Notes: generated by a model from the letters alone, not told the origin. A DNA stretch of 64,000 nt from Tragulus kanchil (GCA_022376925.1 JAIOJX010000032.1:104648794-104712793), one strand, 5' to 3'. Shown: positions 44,285-55,554, counted from the first letter of the stretch. Program-made: numbers and translations.

Positions 44285-45000
44285 CTAAAACTGCTCTTCT
44301 TCCAGTTATTCAGTCTCTCTTCACTAGGCTTGTCAAAATTTCTGCCTCAACGAAGCTACATTTTAGCCACCTCTCCCTTCTCCACTGACCCCTGACTGGT
44401 CAGCACCTCCATTTAGGGTTATCTCCTGACTAGTCTTCCATTCTCACACTTGCCCCTTTCTCAGTCCATTTCCACACAACAGCTGGAATGATGTTTTTAG
44501 AACAGATCTGATCATGTCAGTCGCCAAACCTAAAGTCCTTCTTTGGTTTTGCATCCAGCCCTTTCCCTTCCGTAGTTCCACCTGATGACTTCTCTCCTCT
44601 CACTCTGTGGCTCCAATCACCCTATGTTCCTTTTGGAACCTGGAAGGAATCTTATTCTTCTCATTTCAGAACTTTTGCACCTATTGCGCACACTCCTCCC
44701 TCTTTTGAAAGCTCTTCCTCAACTCTACGACCAGTAACTTCTTATCCCCTTAGGTTCTAGCTTAATCATCACCTCCTCAGGGAAGACTTCCTTGACCTTT
44801 AGACTCTGGCAAGCCTCTAATCCCCCTTCCCAGTTTACATCCTTTCATAGTGTGGGGTAGTTCCACTTGTTTGGAAGTATGCATTCATTTGTATAGCTGA
44901 ATGTTTTTTGTCCTTCACTAGCTGGAACTTCCATGAATCTCTCACATGTAGGACAGTGCTCAGGACATAGTAGGTACTCAGTCAATATTGGTGGAGAAGG
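44285..45000 (+). mobile_element. L2 LINE 3' end, sense
   Basis: A long, well-ordered match: 'ccacacaacagctggaatga', 'gatctgatcatgtcagtcgc', 'agaacttttgcacctattgc', 'atcatcacctcctcaggga', 'acatagtaggtactcagtc'. An open frame is not kept. Confidence 0.88.
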
Positions 45001-45099
45001 ATAGAGTCTGGGGTATGAACCTTGGTGCTTCCTCCTTGCACTCTTAGTCACGGTCTTCTGCTTTATCTGAATGAGTTTCTGGAGGGTCTGCATATCCTT

Positions 45100-45530
45100 T
45101 AATAACTCATTCACTAACTTATACGTTTAATCAACCATCATTCCCTGAGAGTGCATGGAGAATAGACCTTGCACTTGGTACTAGGGCTACAGAGGTAAAT
45201 AAAACAGTCCCTGCCCACAAAGAGCCAGAGACACTCAGAAGGCTTTAAGCTAGGAAAGCAACATGATTGGATCAGTGATTTAGAAGGACCACTCTGTTGG
45301 CAAGGGGATGGATTGGAAGGGCCAGGTTGGAAGCAGGGAGACCAAGAGAAGTTGGGCCAGTGGCTCAGGCTGGAGATGATGAGACTGGCAAGGGCCACAG
45401 CAGTGGAGTTGGAGAGAAGGGGCACTCACAGTAGGTACATAGGAGGTGGGAATCCCAGGCCTTGGAGTCTGAATGGAGAGAGGAAAGAGTCTGGGATAAT
45501 TCCCAGGGTCCTAGCTTAGTGGTGTAATGA
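45100..45530 (-). mobile_element. L2 LINE, antisense
   Basis: 'gcaacatgattggatcagtg', 'gaaggaccactctgttggc', 'gaagcagggagaccaagag' and 'gataattcccagggtcc' are in antisense L2 order. It lies tail to tail with the sense L2 at 44285-45000. The copy lies at 46285-46715. Confidence 0.85.
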
Positions 45531-45684
45531 CTCAGTAAGATAAAACACAGGATAAGGAGGGGAGAAAGGAGAAGGAGACAGGGAGGAAATGAGTTCAGTA
45601 GATCTTATATAGTAAAATTAATTAATATTATGCAGTATACTATTAATTGATACAGTAAATGTCAGTGTATAGATCAACCAATTT

Positions 45685-46009
45685 TTTTTTTTTTTAAGAT
45701 TTATTTATTTATTTTTGGTGGGGGTGGAGTGGGGAGGGAGGGGAGCAGGCGGACCACTTCTATTGGTCTTTCATTTGTCCATTTTCATCTGTCTTTGTTC
45801 TTTGGCCCGTGTGGGCCTTCCATCGCAGTGGCCTCTGTTGTCGCAGAGCACTGGCTCTGGGCGCACGCTCCCCAGAGCTCCGGCTCGGTAATTGGACACA
45901 TCAGTTCAGCCGCTCCACGGCACATGGGGTCTTCCCAGGCCAGGGATCGCACCGGCGCCCCTTGCACTGCAAGGCAGTGTCCTTACCCACTGGACCACCA
46001 GGGAAGCCC
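45685..46009 (-). repeat. CHR-type SINE (long form), antisense
   Basis: Poly-T, 'ggtggggg' head, 'gttctttggcccgtgtggg', 'ccaccagggaagccc'. Near-identical target copies 'agatcaaccaattt' / 'agatcaaccagttt' flank it. The copy lies at 46870-47194. Confidence 0.94.
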
Positions 46010-46284
46010 AGATCAACCAGTTTTGATAAAAGCATAGAATCATGTAAACACGACTCTATGTCCCCCAAATTTCCTTATACTTTGTTTAAAAAAATATTTC
46101 GTTTCACTCGAACTTCCATGAATCTCTCACATGTAGGACAGTGCTCAGGACATAGTAGGTACTCAGTCAATATTGGTGGAGAAGGATAGAGTCTGGGGTA
46201 TGAACCTTGGTGCTTCCTCCTTGCACTCTTAGTCACGGTCTTCTGCTTTATCTGAATGAGTTTCTGGAGGGTCTGCATATCCTT

Positions 46285-46715
46285 TAATAACTCATTCACT
46301 AACTTATACGTTTAATCAACCATCATTCCCTGAGAGTGCATGGAGAATAGACCTTGCACTTGGTACTAGGGCTACAGAGGTAAATAAAACAGTCCCTGCC
46401 CACAAAGAGCCAGAGACACTCAGAAGGCTTTAAGCTAGGAAAGCAACATGATTGGATCAGTGATTTAGAAGGACCACTCTGTTGGCAAGGGGATGGATTG
46501 GAAGGGCCAGGTTGGAAGCAGGGAGACCAAGAGAAGTTGGGCCAGTGGCTCAGGCTGGAGATGATGAGACTGGCAAGGGCCACAGCAGTGGAGTTGGACA
46601 GAAGGGGCACTCACAGTAGGTACATAGGAGGTGGGAATCCCAGGCCTTGGAGTCTGAATGGAGAGAGGAAAGAGTCTGGGATAATTCCCAGGGTCCTAGC
46701 TTAGTGGTGTAATGA
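46285..46715 (-). mobile_element. L2 LINE, antisense, D14 copy
   Basis: Duplicate of 45100-45530. Confidence 0.85.
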
Positions 46716-46869
46716 CTCAGTAAGATAAAACACAGGATAAGGAGGGGAGAAAGGAGAAGGAGACAGGGAGGAAATGAGTTCAGTAGATCTTATATAGTAA
46801 AATTAATTAATATTATGCAGTATACTATTAATTGATACAGTAAATGTCAGTGTATAGATCAACCAATTT

Positions 46870-47194
46870 TTTTTTTTTTTAAGATTTATTTATTTATTTT
46901 TGGTGGGGGTGGAGTGGGGAGGGAGGGGAGCAGGCGGACCACTTCTATTGGTCTTTCATTTGTCCATTTTCATCTGTCTTTGTTCTTTGGCCCGTGTGGG
47001 CCTTCCATCGCAGTGGCCTCTGTTGTCGCAGAGCACTGGCTCTGGGCGCACGCTCCCCAGAGCTCCGGCTCGGTAATTGGACACATCAGTTCAGCCGCTC
47101 CACGGCACATGGGGTCTTCCCAGGCCAGGGATCGCACCGGCGCCCCTTGCACTGCAAGGCAGTGTCCTTACCCACTGGACCACCAGGGAAGCCC
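46870..47194 (-). repeat. CHR-type SINE, antisense, D14 copy
   Basis: Duplicate of 45685-46009, target copies included. Confidence 0.94.
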
Positions 47195-47287
47195 AGATCA
47201 ACCAGTTTTGATAAAAGCATAGAATCATGTAAACACGACTCTATGTCCCCCAAATTTCCTTATACTTTGTTTAAAAAAATATTTCGT

Positions 47288-47461
47288 TTTATTTATTTTT
47301 TGGCTGTGCTAGGTTTTGGTTGCAACATGAAGGATCTTTAGTTGTGGCATGTGAACTCTTAGTTGCAGCATGTGGGATCTAGTTCCTGGACCAGGGAACG
47401 AACCGGGGCCCCCTGCATTAGAAGTGCAGACTTCCAGCCACTGGACCATCAGGGAAGTCCC
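47288..47461 (-). repeat. CHR-type SINE, antisense
   Basis: 'ttatttattttttggctgtg', 'ttagttgtggcatgtgaac', 'agttgcagcatgtgggatc', 'ggaccagggaacgaaccgg', 'ggaccatcagggaagtcc'. A distinct, younger-looking subfamily. Confidence 0.92.
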
Positions 47462-47697
47462 CTTCCTTATTCTTTTGTAGTCAAATATCTTCTCAGTTAT
47501 TATTACCAATTCCTGGCAACAATTGATCTGGTCTCTATAATTTTGTCTTTTCCAGAATGTCACAGAAATCGAATACATGCGCTCTTTTTTGAGTCTGACT
47601 TCTTAGCATAATACCAATAATACCAATAGTTACTAATAGTTAATAGTTACCAGTAATGCCAGTAGTCCAATAATTAATTCCGTGTTATTATTATTAT

Positions 47698-47999
47698 TAT
47701 TTTTTGGTGGGGAGTGGGCTGGGGAGGGAGGGGGCGGGTGGGCCACTTCTATTGGTCTTTCATTTATCTATTTTCATCCATCTTTGTTCTTTGGCCCGTG
47801 TGGGCCTCCCATTGCAGTGGCCTCTGTTGTCGCAGAGCACCAGCTCTGAGCGCATGCGCTCCAGAGCTCTGGCTCGGTAGTTGGACACATCCATCCAGCC
47901 TCTCTGCAGCATGTGGGGTCTTCCCAGGCCAGGGATCGAACCGGCGCCCCTTGCACTGCAAGGCAGTGTCCTTACCCACTGGGCCACCAGGGAAGCCCA
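47698..47999 (-). repeat. CHR-type SINE (long form), antisense
   Basis: 'ttattatttttt' head, 'ggtggggagtgggctgggg', 'gttctttggcccgtgtggg', 'gggcgcc'-type end with 'ccaccagggaagccc'. Open frames on both strands belong to it. Confidence 0.94.
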
Positions 48000-48423
48000 G
48001 TAATTCAATATCATTGATAAGTTGTATTCTATTCTGTGGGCTTACCAGCTTGTTCTTTCTGCAGTTGGCATTTGGCTTCCCATATTTATGGATTATAAAC
48101 AAAATCTAAAAAAAAAAAAAAAAAATGCTAAAAATCTTCATGCACAGGTTTTCGTAGAAATATAGATTTTCATTTCACTTGGGTAAATATTGGAAATGAG
48201 ACTGCTAGCTTGTCTCAGTTATATGCCAAGTATTATGTTTAACTTTATAAGAAAATATCAAGCTGTTTTCCAAAGTGGTTGTGCCTTTTTATGCTCCTAC
48301 CAGCAATGTATGAGGTGTGAGTTGCTCCACACCTTTGCTAGCATTTGATGTTGTTTGTTGTATTATTTTCAAATTTTACTCATTCTAAATGTGTGTATTG
48401 GTATCTCAATATGCTTAGACTTG

Positions 48424-48583
48424 GGACTTCCCTGGTGGTCTAGTGGGTAAGACTCTGTGCTCCTAATGCAGGGAGTCTGGGTTTGATCCCTGGTCAGGGA
48501 ACTAGATGCCACATGCCACAGCTAAGATCCAGCGCAGTCAAATTAAAATAAATAAAGCAATACTTAAAAAAAAAAAATATATA
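48424..48583 (+). repeat. CHR-type SINE, sense
   Basis: 'gggacttccctggtggtcta', 'gggtttgatccctggtcagg', poly-A then TA repeat. Target duplication 'atatgcttagactt' lies at 48410-48423 and 48584-48597. Copy at about 49562-49721. Confidence 0.95.
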
Positions 48584-49561
48584 TATATGCTTAGACTTTG
48601 TATGCCCTAGTGCTGAGTATCTTTTTATGAACTTTCCATCTTCATAGCTTATTTGGTAAAATATTTATTCAAATCCTTTGCTCACTTAGAAAATTTGGTT
48701 TTCTTTTTATTAAGTTGTAAGAGGTCTTTATTCCGAGTATAGGTCATTTGTGGGATAAGTAATTTGTACATATTTTTCCCAGTCTCTAGCTTGTCTTTTC
48801 ATTCTCTTAACAGCCAATATCTTTTACAGAACAAAATTTTAAATTTTTGATGAAGTCCTATTTAATAATTTTTTAGTTTATGGATTGTGCTTTTAATATC
48901 ATTACTTTTTATGTAATCTTAGATCATCAAGACTTTCTCTTAAGTTTTTTTCTAGAAGTGGCAGCTTTGCACTTTGGTCCATTTGAGGTTAATTTTTGCG
49001 TCATGTGTGAAGTATAGGTTGCGGTTCATCTTTTCCATATGTATGTGCACCTGTTCCAGTGCTGTATGTTAAAAGACTATTTCTCCAGTGAATTGCCTTT
49101 GTACCTTTGACAAAAGCACATGGCCATACATGGATTCCATAGGATATGAGTATTCTGTTCCATTGACCTATGGATATAATTTTTTGCCAGTATCACATGG
49201 TCTTAATTACTATAAATTTATAGTGAATTTTAGAATCAAATGGTGAATCCTCCAAATTTGTTCTTCTTTTTCAGATTTTGTTTTGGCCATTCTAGTTCCT
49301 TTCCACATAAGTTTTAGAATCAGTCTATTGGAAATGAGACTGCTAGCTTGTCTCAGTTATATGCCAAGTATTATGTTTAACTTTATAAGAAAATATCAAG
49401 CTGTTTTCCAAAGTGGTTGTGCCTTTTTATGCTCCTACCAGCAATGTATGAGGTGTGAGTTGCTCCACACCTTTGCTAGCATTTGATGTTGTTTGTTGTA
49501 TTATTTTCAAATTTTACTCATTCTAAATGTGTGTATTGGTATCTCAATATGCTTAGACTTG

Positions 49562-49721
49562 GGACTTCCCTGGTGGTCTAGTGGGTAAGACTCTGTGCTC
49601 CTAATGCAGGGAGTCTGGGTTTGATCCCTGGTCAGGGAACTAGATGCCACATGCCACAGCTAAGATCCAGCGCAGTCAAATTAAAATAAATAAAGCAATA
49701 CTTAAAAAAAAAAAATATATA
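49562..49721 (+). repeat. CHR-type SINE, sense, D15 copy
   Basis: Duplicate of 48424-48583, same target duplication. Confidence 0.95.
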
Positions 49722-50692
49722 TATATGCTTAGACTTTGTATGCCCTAGTGCTGAGTATCTTTTTATGAACTTTCCATCTTCATAGCTTATTTGGTAAAAT
49801 ATTTATTCAAATCCTTTGCTCACTTAGAAAATTTGGTTTTCTTTTTATTAAGTTGTAAGAGGTCTTTATTCCGAGTATAGGTCATTTGTGGGATAAGTAA
49901 TTTGTACATATTTTTCCCAGTCTCTAGCTTGTCTTTTCATTCTCTTAACAGCCAATATCTTTTACAGAACAAAATTTTAAATTTTTGATGAAGTCCTATT
50001 TAATAATTTTTTAGTTTATGGATTGTGCTTTTAATATCATTACTTTTTATGTAATCTTAGATCATCAAGACTTTCTCTTAAGTTTTTTTCTAGAAGTGGC
50101 AGCTTTGCACTTTGGTCCACTTGAGGTTAATTTTTGCGTCATGTGTGAAGTATAGGTTGCGGTTCATCTTTTCCATATGTATGTGCACCTGTTCCAGTGC
50201 TGTATGTTAAAAGACTATTTCTCCAGTGAATTGCCTTTGTACCTTTGACAAAAGCACATGGCCATACATGGATTCCATAGGATATGAGTATTCTGTTCCA
50301 TTGACCTATGGATATAATTTTTTGCCAGTATCACATGGTCTTAATTACTATAAATTTATAGTGAATTTTAGAATCAAATGGTGAATCCTCCAAATTTGTT
50401 CTTCTTTTTCAGATTTTGTTTTGGCCATTCTAGTTCCTTTCCACATAAGTTTTAGAATCAGTCTGTTGATTTCTATTTAAAATTCCTACTTGGATCTTGA
50501 TTCAAGTTATGTTTAATATACAGATTAATTTGGGGAGAGTTGACATCTTCACAGTATTGAATCTTCCAAATCATGAACACAATATGCTTCTTCATTTATT
50601 TATTTCCTTGATTTCTTTCATCAGTTTCATGATTTTCAGCAGATTCTGCACATTCTGTTAGATTCATATCTAAGTATATAATATTCAGTACT

Positions 50693-51149
50693 TGTGGGGA
50701 CCTTCCGCAGAAAGGAAGGCAGCCGGATTGCCCTCGGCTGAACCGGGAGATCTCAGAGAGAGGCGAGGCTTGCTGCCGGCCCCCCAGCCCGCAGGCGCAT
50801 GCTGGGGACAATCAGACATGGCAGGGGTTCTGTCGAGGCAGTCCCGTTTTATTAATGTAAACTTACAGCTTTTATAGGCAAACGAAGGGGGTTTTGCAAG
50901 GGACTTCCTATAGTTACACCAATCAAGCTAAAGGTCAAGCAATTATGTATTTACATTGCAATAGGAATTTATGGTGAGCATGCATTGTCCACGAGCGCAG
51001 AAACCAGGGGGATCAATCAGAAGTTTTGACAATGGACTTTAGATTATGCCCTCCTCTCTTCCTGTAGGCATCATCTTAGCTCCAAATTGCAAATATGTGC
51101 TTAAGCTTCCTTATGCTTGCAAAAGCCCTCTTTCATTTAGGGCCCCACA
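50693..51149 (-). mobile_element. Solo LTR of a class II endogenous retrovirus
   Basis: A 457-base element with matching ends (TGTGGGG ... CCCCACA) inside L1. It is flanked by near-identical 6-base target copies, 'agtact' (50687-50692) and 'agtgct' (51150-51155). Six bases is the usual size for class II (ERVK-like) elements. The polyadenylation hexamer reads on the minus strand near 50850, so the LTR faces left. There is no internal viral sequence. It is the remnant of recombination between two LTRs and cannot encode anything. Confidence 0.88.
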
Positions 51150-51155
51150 AGTGCT

Positions 51156-52468
51156 ATTTAAACAGTATTTTTAAAATATAATTTCTTATTGTTTATTAAA
51201 TGCTAGTATATATAAATACAATGGATTTTCATGTATTATTATTATATATTGCCACCTCAGTAAACCTTTTTTTTTTTCGGATGACAGTAGAATTTTTTAT
51301 CAAAACCATATGTGCACCTGTTCCAGTGCTGTATGTTAAAAGACTATTTCTCCAGTGAATTGCCTTTGTACCTTTGACAAAAGCACATGGCCATACATGG
51401 ATTCCATAGGATATGAGTATTCTGTTCCATTGACCTATGGATATAATTTTTTGCCAGTATCACATGGTCTTAATTACTATAAATTTATAGTGAATTTTAG
51501 AATCAAATGGTGAATCCTCCAAATTTGTTCTTCTTTTTCAGATTTTGTTTTGGCCATTCTAGTTCCTTTCCACATAAGTTTTAGAATCAGTCTGTTGATT
51601 TCTATTTAAAATTCCTACTTGGATCTTGATTCAAGTTATGTTTAATATACAGATTAATTTGGGGAGAGTTGACATCTTCACAGTATTGAATCTTCCAAAT
51701 CATGAACACAATATGCTTCTTCATTTATTTATTTCCTTGATTTCTTTCATCAGTTTCATGATTTTCAGCAGATTCTGCACATTCTGTTAGATTCATATCT
51801 AAGTATATAATATTCAGTACTTGTGGGGACCTTCCGCAGAAAGGAAGGCAGCCGGATTGCCCTCGGCTGAACCGGGAGATCTCAGAGAGAGGCGAGGCTT
51901 GCTGCCGGCCCCCCAGCCCGCAGGCGCATGCTGGGGACAATCAGACATGGCAGGGGTTCTGTCGAGGCAGTCCCGTTTTATTAATGTAAACTTACAGCTT
52001 TTATAGGCAAACGAAGGGGGTTTTGCAAGGGACTTCCTATAGTTACACCAATCAAGCTAAAGGTCAAGCAATTATGTATTTACATTGCAATAGGAATTTA
52101 TGGTGAGCATGCATTGTCCACGAGCGCAGAAACCAGGGGGATCAATCAGAAGTTTTGACAATGGACTTTAGATTATGCCCTCCTCTCTTCCTGTAGGCAT
52201 CATCTTAGCTCCAAATTGCAAATATGTGCTTAAGCTTCCTTATGCTTGCAAAAGCCCTCTTTCATTTAGGGCCCCACAAGTGCTATTTAAACAGTATTTT
52301 TAAAATATAATTTCTTATTGTTTATTAAATGCTAGTATATATAAATACAATGGATTTTCATGTATTATTATTATATATTGCCACCTCAGTAAACTCATTT
52401 ATTAATTCTAGGAGGAATTTGTTTTGGTAGATCCTGATAGATGACAGTAGATAGCTTACCATGAATGG
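51156..52468 (-). mobile_element. L1 antisense continued, with D16 second copy
   Basis: 'aacagtatttttaaaatata' and 'atttcttattgtttattaaatg' continue the L1 that the LTR interrupted. 51311-52394 repeats 50182-51265. The L1 goes on at 52279-52468. Confidence 0.85.
51822..52278 (-). mobile_element. Solo LTR, D16 copy
   Basis: Duplicate of 50693-51149, same length, with the same imperfect target pair on either side. Confidence 0.88.
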
Positions 52469-52966
52469 TGTTGGATTCTTGATCTCCAAAGGAGAAGATT
52501 TCACATTGGAATAAAATAAACTTGGCTTTAGTCACTCAGAGTTTCATGCAGGAAAAGTTTTATTAAAGAAAAAACGGATAGAGAAAGCATCCAGCTGAAG
52601 GAACTGGAAGAGGGAAAGAAGAGTACCCCCAGAAGCCAGTTTAGACAAGGCATTTTGTACTTTACAGTTGGTTATTAATAGTAGATCGAAAGAATATGTT
52701 AAGGCTGTAAAGTTCTTGCCAGACCCACTCCTACAATATTAACAGAAGATTAGCCAGAGGATGGTCTCCAGACTTCAGGACTAGAGAAGACATTCCAATG
52801 CAAAATAGTTTGCACCCGTAAGACAATAAAGTTAGTTTTAGAGTAGATCTTTATTATGGCAAACATTTAGGCAAGGAAATGTTTGTTTCCCCTCTTTCTT
52901 CTCCTCCTCCTTGGAAACCACTGGCCTCCTTACCAAGTCTGCCTATTCACCCCTTTCAATCCCATG
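52469..52966 (-). mobile_element. LTR-like element inside L1
   Basis: An insertion of about 500 bases between antisense L1 pieces. Its ends are TG and CA ('tgttggattc' at left, 'tcaatccca' at right, weakly inverted), and on the minus strand it carries AATAAA hexamers. This suits an ERV LTR read leftwards. No internal viral genes. D17 copies all but the first 38 bases at 53629-54088. Confidence 0.45.
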
Positions 52967-52975
52967 GGATTGTCT

Positions 52976-53172
52976 GGGCTTCCCTGGTGGCTCACCTAGT
53001 AAAGAATCTGCCTGCCTTGTGAGAGACCTGGATTCGATCCCTGGTTGGGAAGATCCCCTGGAGAAGGGAATAGTAACCCACTCCAGTAGTCTTACCTGGA
53101 GAATCTTATGGACAGAGGAGCCTAGCAGGCTGTAGTCCATGGGGCCTCAAAGAGTCAAACACATCTGAGCAA
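52976..53172 (+). repeat. Bov-tA SINE, sense
   Basis: 'gggcttccctggtggctcac', 'acctggattcgatccctgg', 'cactccagtagtcttacctgg', 'gtagtccatggggcctc'. Flanking 'gattgtct' words suggest the target duplication. Copy at about 54098-54294. Confidence 0.93.
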
Positions 53173-53194
53173 ATAAGCACAGGAGATTGTCTAT

Positions 53195-53397
53195 GGAGAT
53201 CATCAGGTTGCCAGCCAACAGTTTTAATTTTTTCCTTTCCAACCTGTATGCCTTTTTATATATTTATTTTTTCTTGCCTTATTACACTTGCTAGGATTTC
53301 CAGTATGATGTTGAATAAGAATAGTGAAGACAGATATCTTTACTATGTTCTTGCTCTTAGGGGGAAAGCATTCAGTCACTACCACTTGGTGGAATGT
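53195..53397 (-). mobile_element. L1 LINE, antisense, continued
   Basis: 'tttcctttccaacctgtatgc', 'cttgctaggatttccagtatg', 'gatgttgaataagaatagtg'. Follows the earlier L1 pieces in order. Copy at 54317-54519. Confidence 0.88.
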
Positions 53398-53605
53398 GCT
53401 GTGTGCTGAGTCACTTCAGTTGTGTTCAACTCTTTGTGACCCTGTGGACTGTAGCCTGCCAGGCTCTTCTGTCCAGGGGTTCTCCAGGCAAGAATACTGG
53501 AGTGGGTTGCCATGCCTTCCTCTAGGGGACTTTGCTGACCCAGGGATCAAAGCTGCATCTCCTGCATTTGCAGGTGTGTTCTTACCACTAGTACCAAAGC
53601 CCTAA
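53398..53605 (-). repeat. Bov-tA SINE, antisense
   Basis: 'gctgagtcacttcagttgtg', 'gtgaccctgtggactgtag', 'caagaatactggagtgggttg', 'ctgacccagggatcaaagc'. Copy at about 54520-54733, which keeps a few bases that this one lacks. Confidence 0.92.
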
Positions 53606-53628
53606 GTGTGATGTTAGCTGTGGTTTTG

Positions 53629-54088
53629 TGGAATAAAATAAACTTGGCTTTAGTCACTCAGAGTTTCATGCAGGAAAAGTTTTATTAAAGAAAAAACGGA
53701 TAGAGAAAGCATCCAGCTGAAGGAACTGGAAGAGGGAAAGAAGAGTACCCCCAGAAGCCAGTTTAGACAAGGCATTTTGTACTTTACAGTTGGTTATTAA
53801 TAGTAGATCGAAAGAATATGTTAAGGCTGTAAAGTTCTTGCCAGACCCACTCCTACAATATTAACAGAAGATTAGCCAGAGGATGGTCTCCAGACTTCAG
53901 GACTAGAGAAGACATTCCAATGCAAAATAGTTTGCACCCGTAAGACAATAAAGTTAGTTTTAGAGTAGATCTTTATTATGGCAAACATTTAGGCAAGGAA
54001 ATGTTTGTTTCCCCTCTTTCTTCTCCTCCTCCTTGGAAACCACTGGCCTCCTTACCAAGTCTGCCTATTCACCCCTTTCAATCCCATG
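53629..54088 (-). mobile_element. LTR-like element, D17 copy
   Basis: Partial duplicate of 52469-52966. The left end is cut by the D17 boundary. Confidence 0.45.
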
Positions 54089-54097
54089 GGATTGTCT

Positions 54098-54294
54098 GGG
54101 CTTCCCTGGTGGCTCACCTAGTAAAGAATCTGCCTGCCTTGTGAGAGACCTGGATTCGATCCCTGGTTGGGAAGATCCCCTGGAGAAGGGAATAGTAACC
54201 CACTCCAGTAGTCTTACCTGGAGAATCTTATGGACAGAGGAGCCTAGCAGGCTGTAGTCCATGGGGCCTCAAAGAGTCAAACACATCTGAGCAA
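54098..54294 (+). repeat. Bov-tA SINE, sense, D17 copy
   Basis: Duplicate of 52976-53172. Confidence 0.93.
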
Positions 54295-54519
54295 ATAAGC
54301 ACAGGAGATTGTCTATGGAGATCATCAGGTTGCCAGCCAACAGTTTTAATTTTTTCCTTTCCAACCTGTATGCCTTTTTATATATTTATTTTTTCTTGCC
54401 TTATTACACTTGCTAGGATTTCCAGTATGATGTTGAATAAGAATAGTGAAGACAGATATCTTTACTATGTTCTTGCTCTTAGGGGGAAAGCATTCAGTCA
54501 CTACCACTTGGTGGAATGT

Positions 54520-54733
54520 GCTGTGTGCTGAGTCACTTCAGTTGTGTTCAACTCCTTGTGACCCTGTGGACTGTAGCCTGCCAGGCTCTTCTGTCCAGGG
54601 GTTCTCCAGGCAAGAATACTGGAGTGGGTTGCCATGCCTTCCTCTAGGGGACTTTGCTGACCCAGGGATCAAAGCTGCATCTCCTGCATTTGCAGGTGTG
54701 TTCTTTACCACTAGTACCACCTGAGAAGCCCTA
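54520..54733 (-). repeat. Bov-tA SINE, antisense, D17 copy
   Basis: Intact version of 53398-53605. Confidence 0.92.
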
Positions 54734-54975
54734 AGTGTGATGTTAGCTGTAGGTTTTGTTTTTGTTGATGGCCTTGTCTAGTTAAGAAAGTTTCTTTCTA
54801 TTCCTAGTTTAAGTTGATTCTTATTCTCTGATTAAGTTTAATATGAGTTTATATATAAAACATCACATTTGGCCCTTTGTGATTGTATTCCATATTGGGC
54901 TTCTTCAGGTTTTTGCTTGTTTAATTTGGTTTTTAAAAGGGCATCTTCAAGTTATAATATGAGTTATAGGAATTC
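54734..54975 (-). mobile_element. L1 LINE, antisense, continued
   Basis: 'gtgtgatgttagctgtaggt', 'gatggccttgtctagttaag', 'ttctattcctagtttaagttg' continue the order of the antisense L1. Confidence 0.75.
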
Positions 54976-55235
54976 TGGGGACTTTCATGGTGGTTCAGTG
55001 AGTAAGAATTTGTGCTGCAATACAGGGGACATGTGTATGATCCCTGGTTGGGGAACTAAGATCCCATATGCCTTGGGGCAACTAAGCCTGTGAGCCACAA
55101 TGAGACAGGCCACAAGACAAAGCAACGTGCACCAACTGAAGAAGCCCGTGCACCACAACAAGAAGCCCACGCACCACAGTGAAAAGTGCACACTGCAGTG
55201 AAGACCCAGCATAGTCAGAACTAAAAAAAGAAAAA
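54976..55235 (+). repeat. CHR-type SINE with tandem tail, sense
   Basis: 'ggggactttcatggtggttc', 'gtatgatccctggttgggg', then several 'agaagcccgtgcaccacaac'-like units in tandem and an A-rich end. Internally repeated forms like this are known in the CHR family. Confidence 0.88.
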
Positions 55236-55554
55236 TGCTACATTCTAGGCATGGTAGAAGTTGAGTATATCATTCATCATCATCATCACCCTCATTGTAT
55301 AATTGATTTTATCTTTTTCCACCTTCTCATTTAGTCTCCACAGTAGCCTTGCTGGGTTAGGTACTTTTTAATTTTGTTTGACAGGTATAGGATTGAGGAA
55401 CTAGGGATGACTACTTGCTTGTGTCCCTCAGCTTGATAACACCAGAGCCACAACAATTATAGAAGCCCTTCTATGGACCGCTCCTAATGAGAGTCTTGAA
55501 ATGCAGTGAAAAGTCCAGGCTGTGGACTCAGGCAGATCATCTTTTTAAATTTTA
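55236..55554. other. Unique non-coding DNA, MIR-like piece near 55330-55440
   Basis: 'gtctccacagtagccttgct' and 'gacaggtataggattgagg' have a MIR or L2 flavour, but nothing firm. Confidence 0.35.

Larger units (their letters stand above)
44925..47289 (+). repeat. Tandem duplication D14 (44925-46104 / 46110-47289)
   Basis: Direct copies at an offset of 1185. One substitution was noticed ('gttggagagaagg' against 'gttggacagaagg'). After copy A a 5-base link, 'cactc', leads to copy B. The real right flank after copy B is a CHR SINE. Confidence 0.94.
48189..50464 (+). repeat. Tandem duplication D15 (48189-49326 / 49327-50464)
   Basis: Direct copies at an offset of 1138, joined exactly head to tail. 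One substitution was noticed ('ggtccatttgagg' against 'ggtccacttgagg'). Confidence 0.95.
48126..50692 (-). mobile_element. L1 LINE, antisense, ORF2 region
   Basis: A long antisense L1 match in the right order: 'aagctgttttccaaagtgg', 'ctcctaccagcaatgtatga', 'caaatcctttgctcactta', 'gtaagaggtctttattccg', 'gttccattgacctatggat', 'tttcagattttgttttggcc'. It is decayed with no open frame. It contains D15 and the start of D16, and continues right of the LTR at 51156. Confidence 0.92.
50182..52394 (+). repeat. Tandem duplication D16 (50182-51265 / 51311-52394)
   Basis: Direct copies at an offset of 1129, including the entire solo LTR. The junction 51266-51310 is degraded. It reads as a T-run, then 'cggatgacagtagaatttttt', a collapsed form of 52395-52460, where 'gatgacagtagatag' follows about 65 intact bases. 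Confidence 0.94.
52507..54759 (+). repeat. Tandem duplication D17 (52507-53628 / 53629-54759)
   Basis: Direct copies at an offset of 1122, abutting. The last bases of copy A have deletions: 'tagtaccaaagccc' where copy B has 'tagtaccacctgagaagccc', and 'gctgtggttttg' for 'gctgtaggttttg'. One more T/C difference lies near 53435. Confidence 0.94.

Noticed and set aside
45785..47956. Repeated 60-102-codon frames with nearly the same protein
   Set aside because: All are translations of CHR SINE copies at 45685, 46870 and 47698.
50693..52278. An intact endogenous retrovirus between the two LTRs
   Set aside because: The DNA between them is L1 plus the D16 junction, with no viral internal region. 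The two LTRs are copies of one solo LTR.
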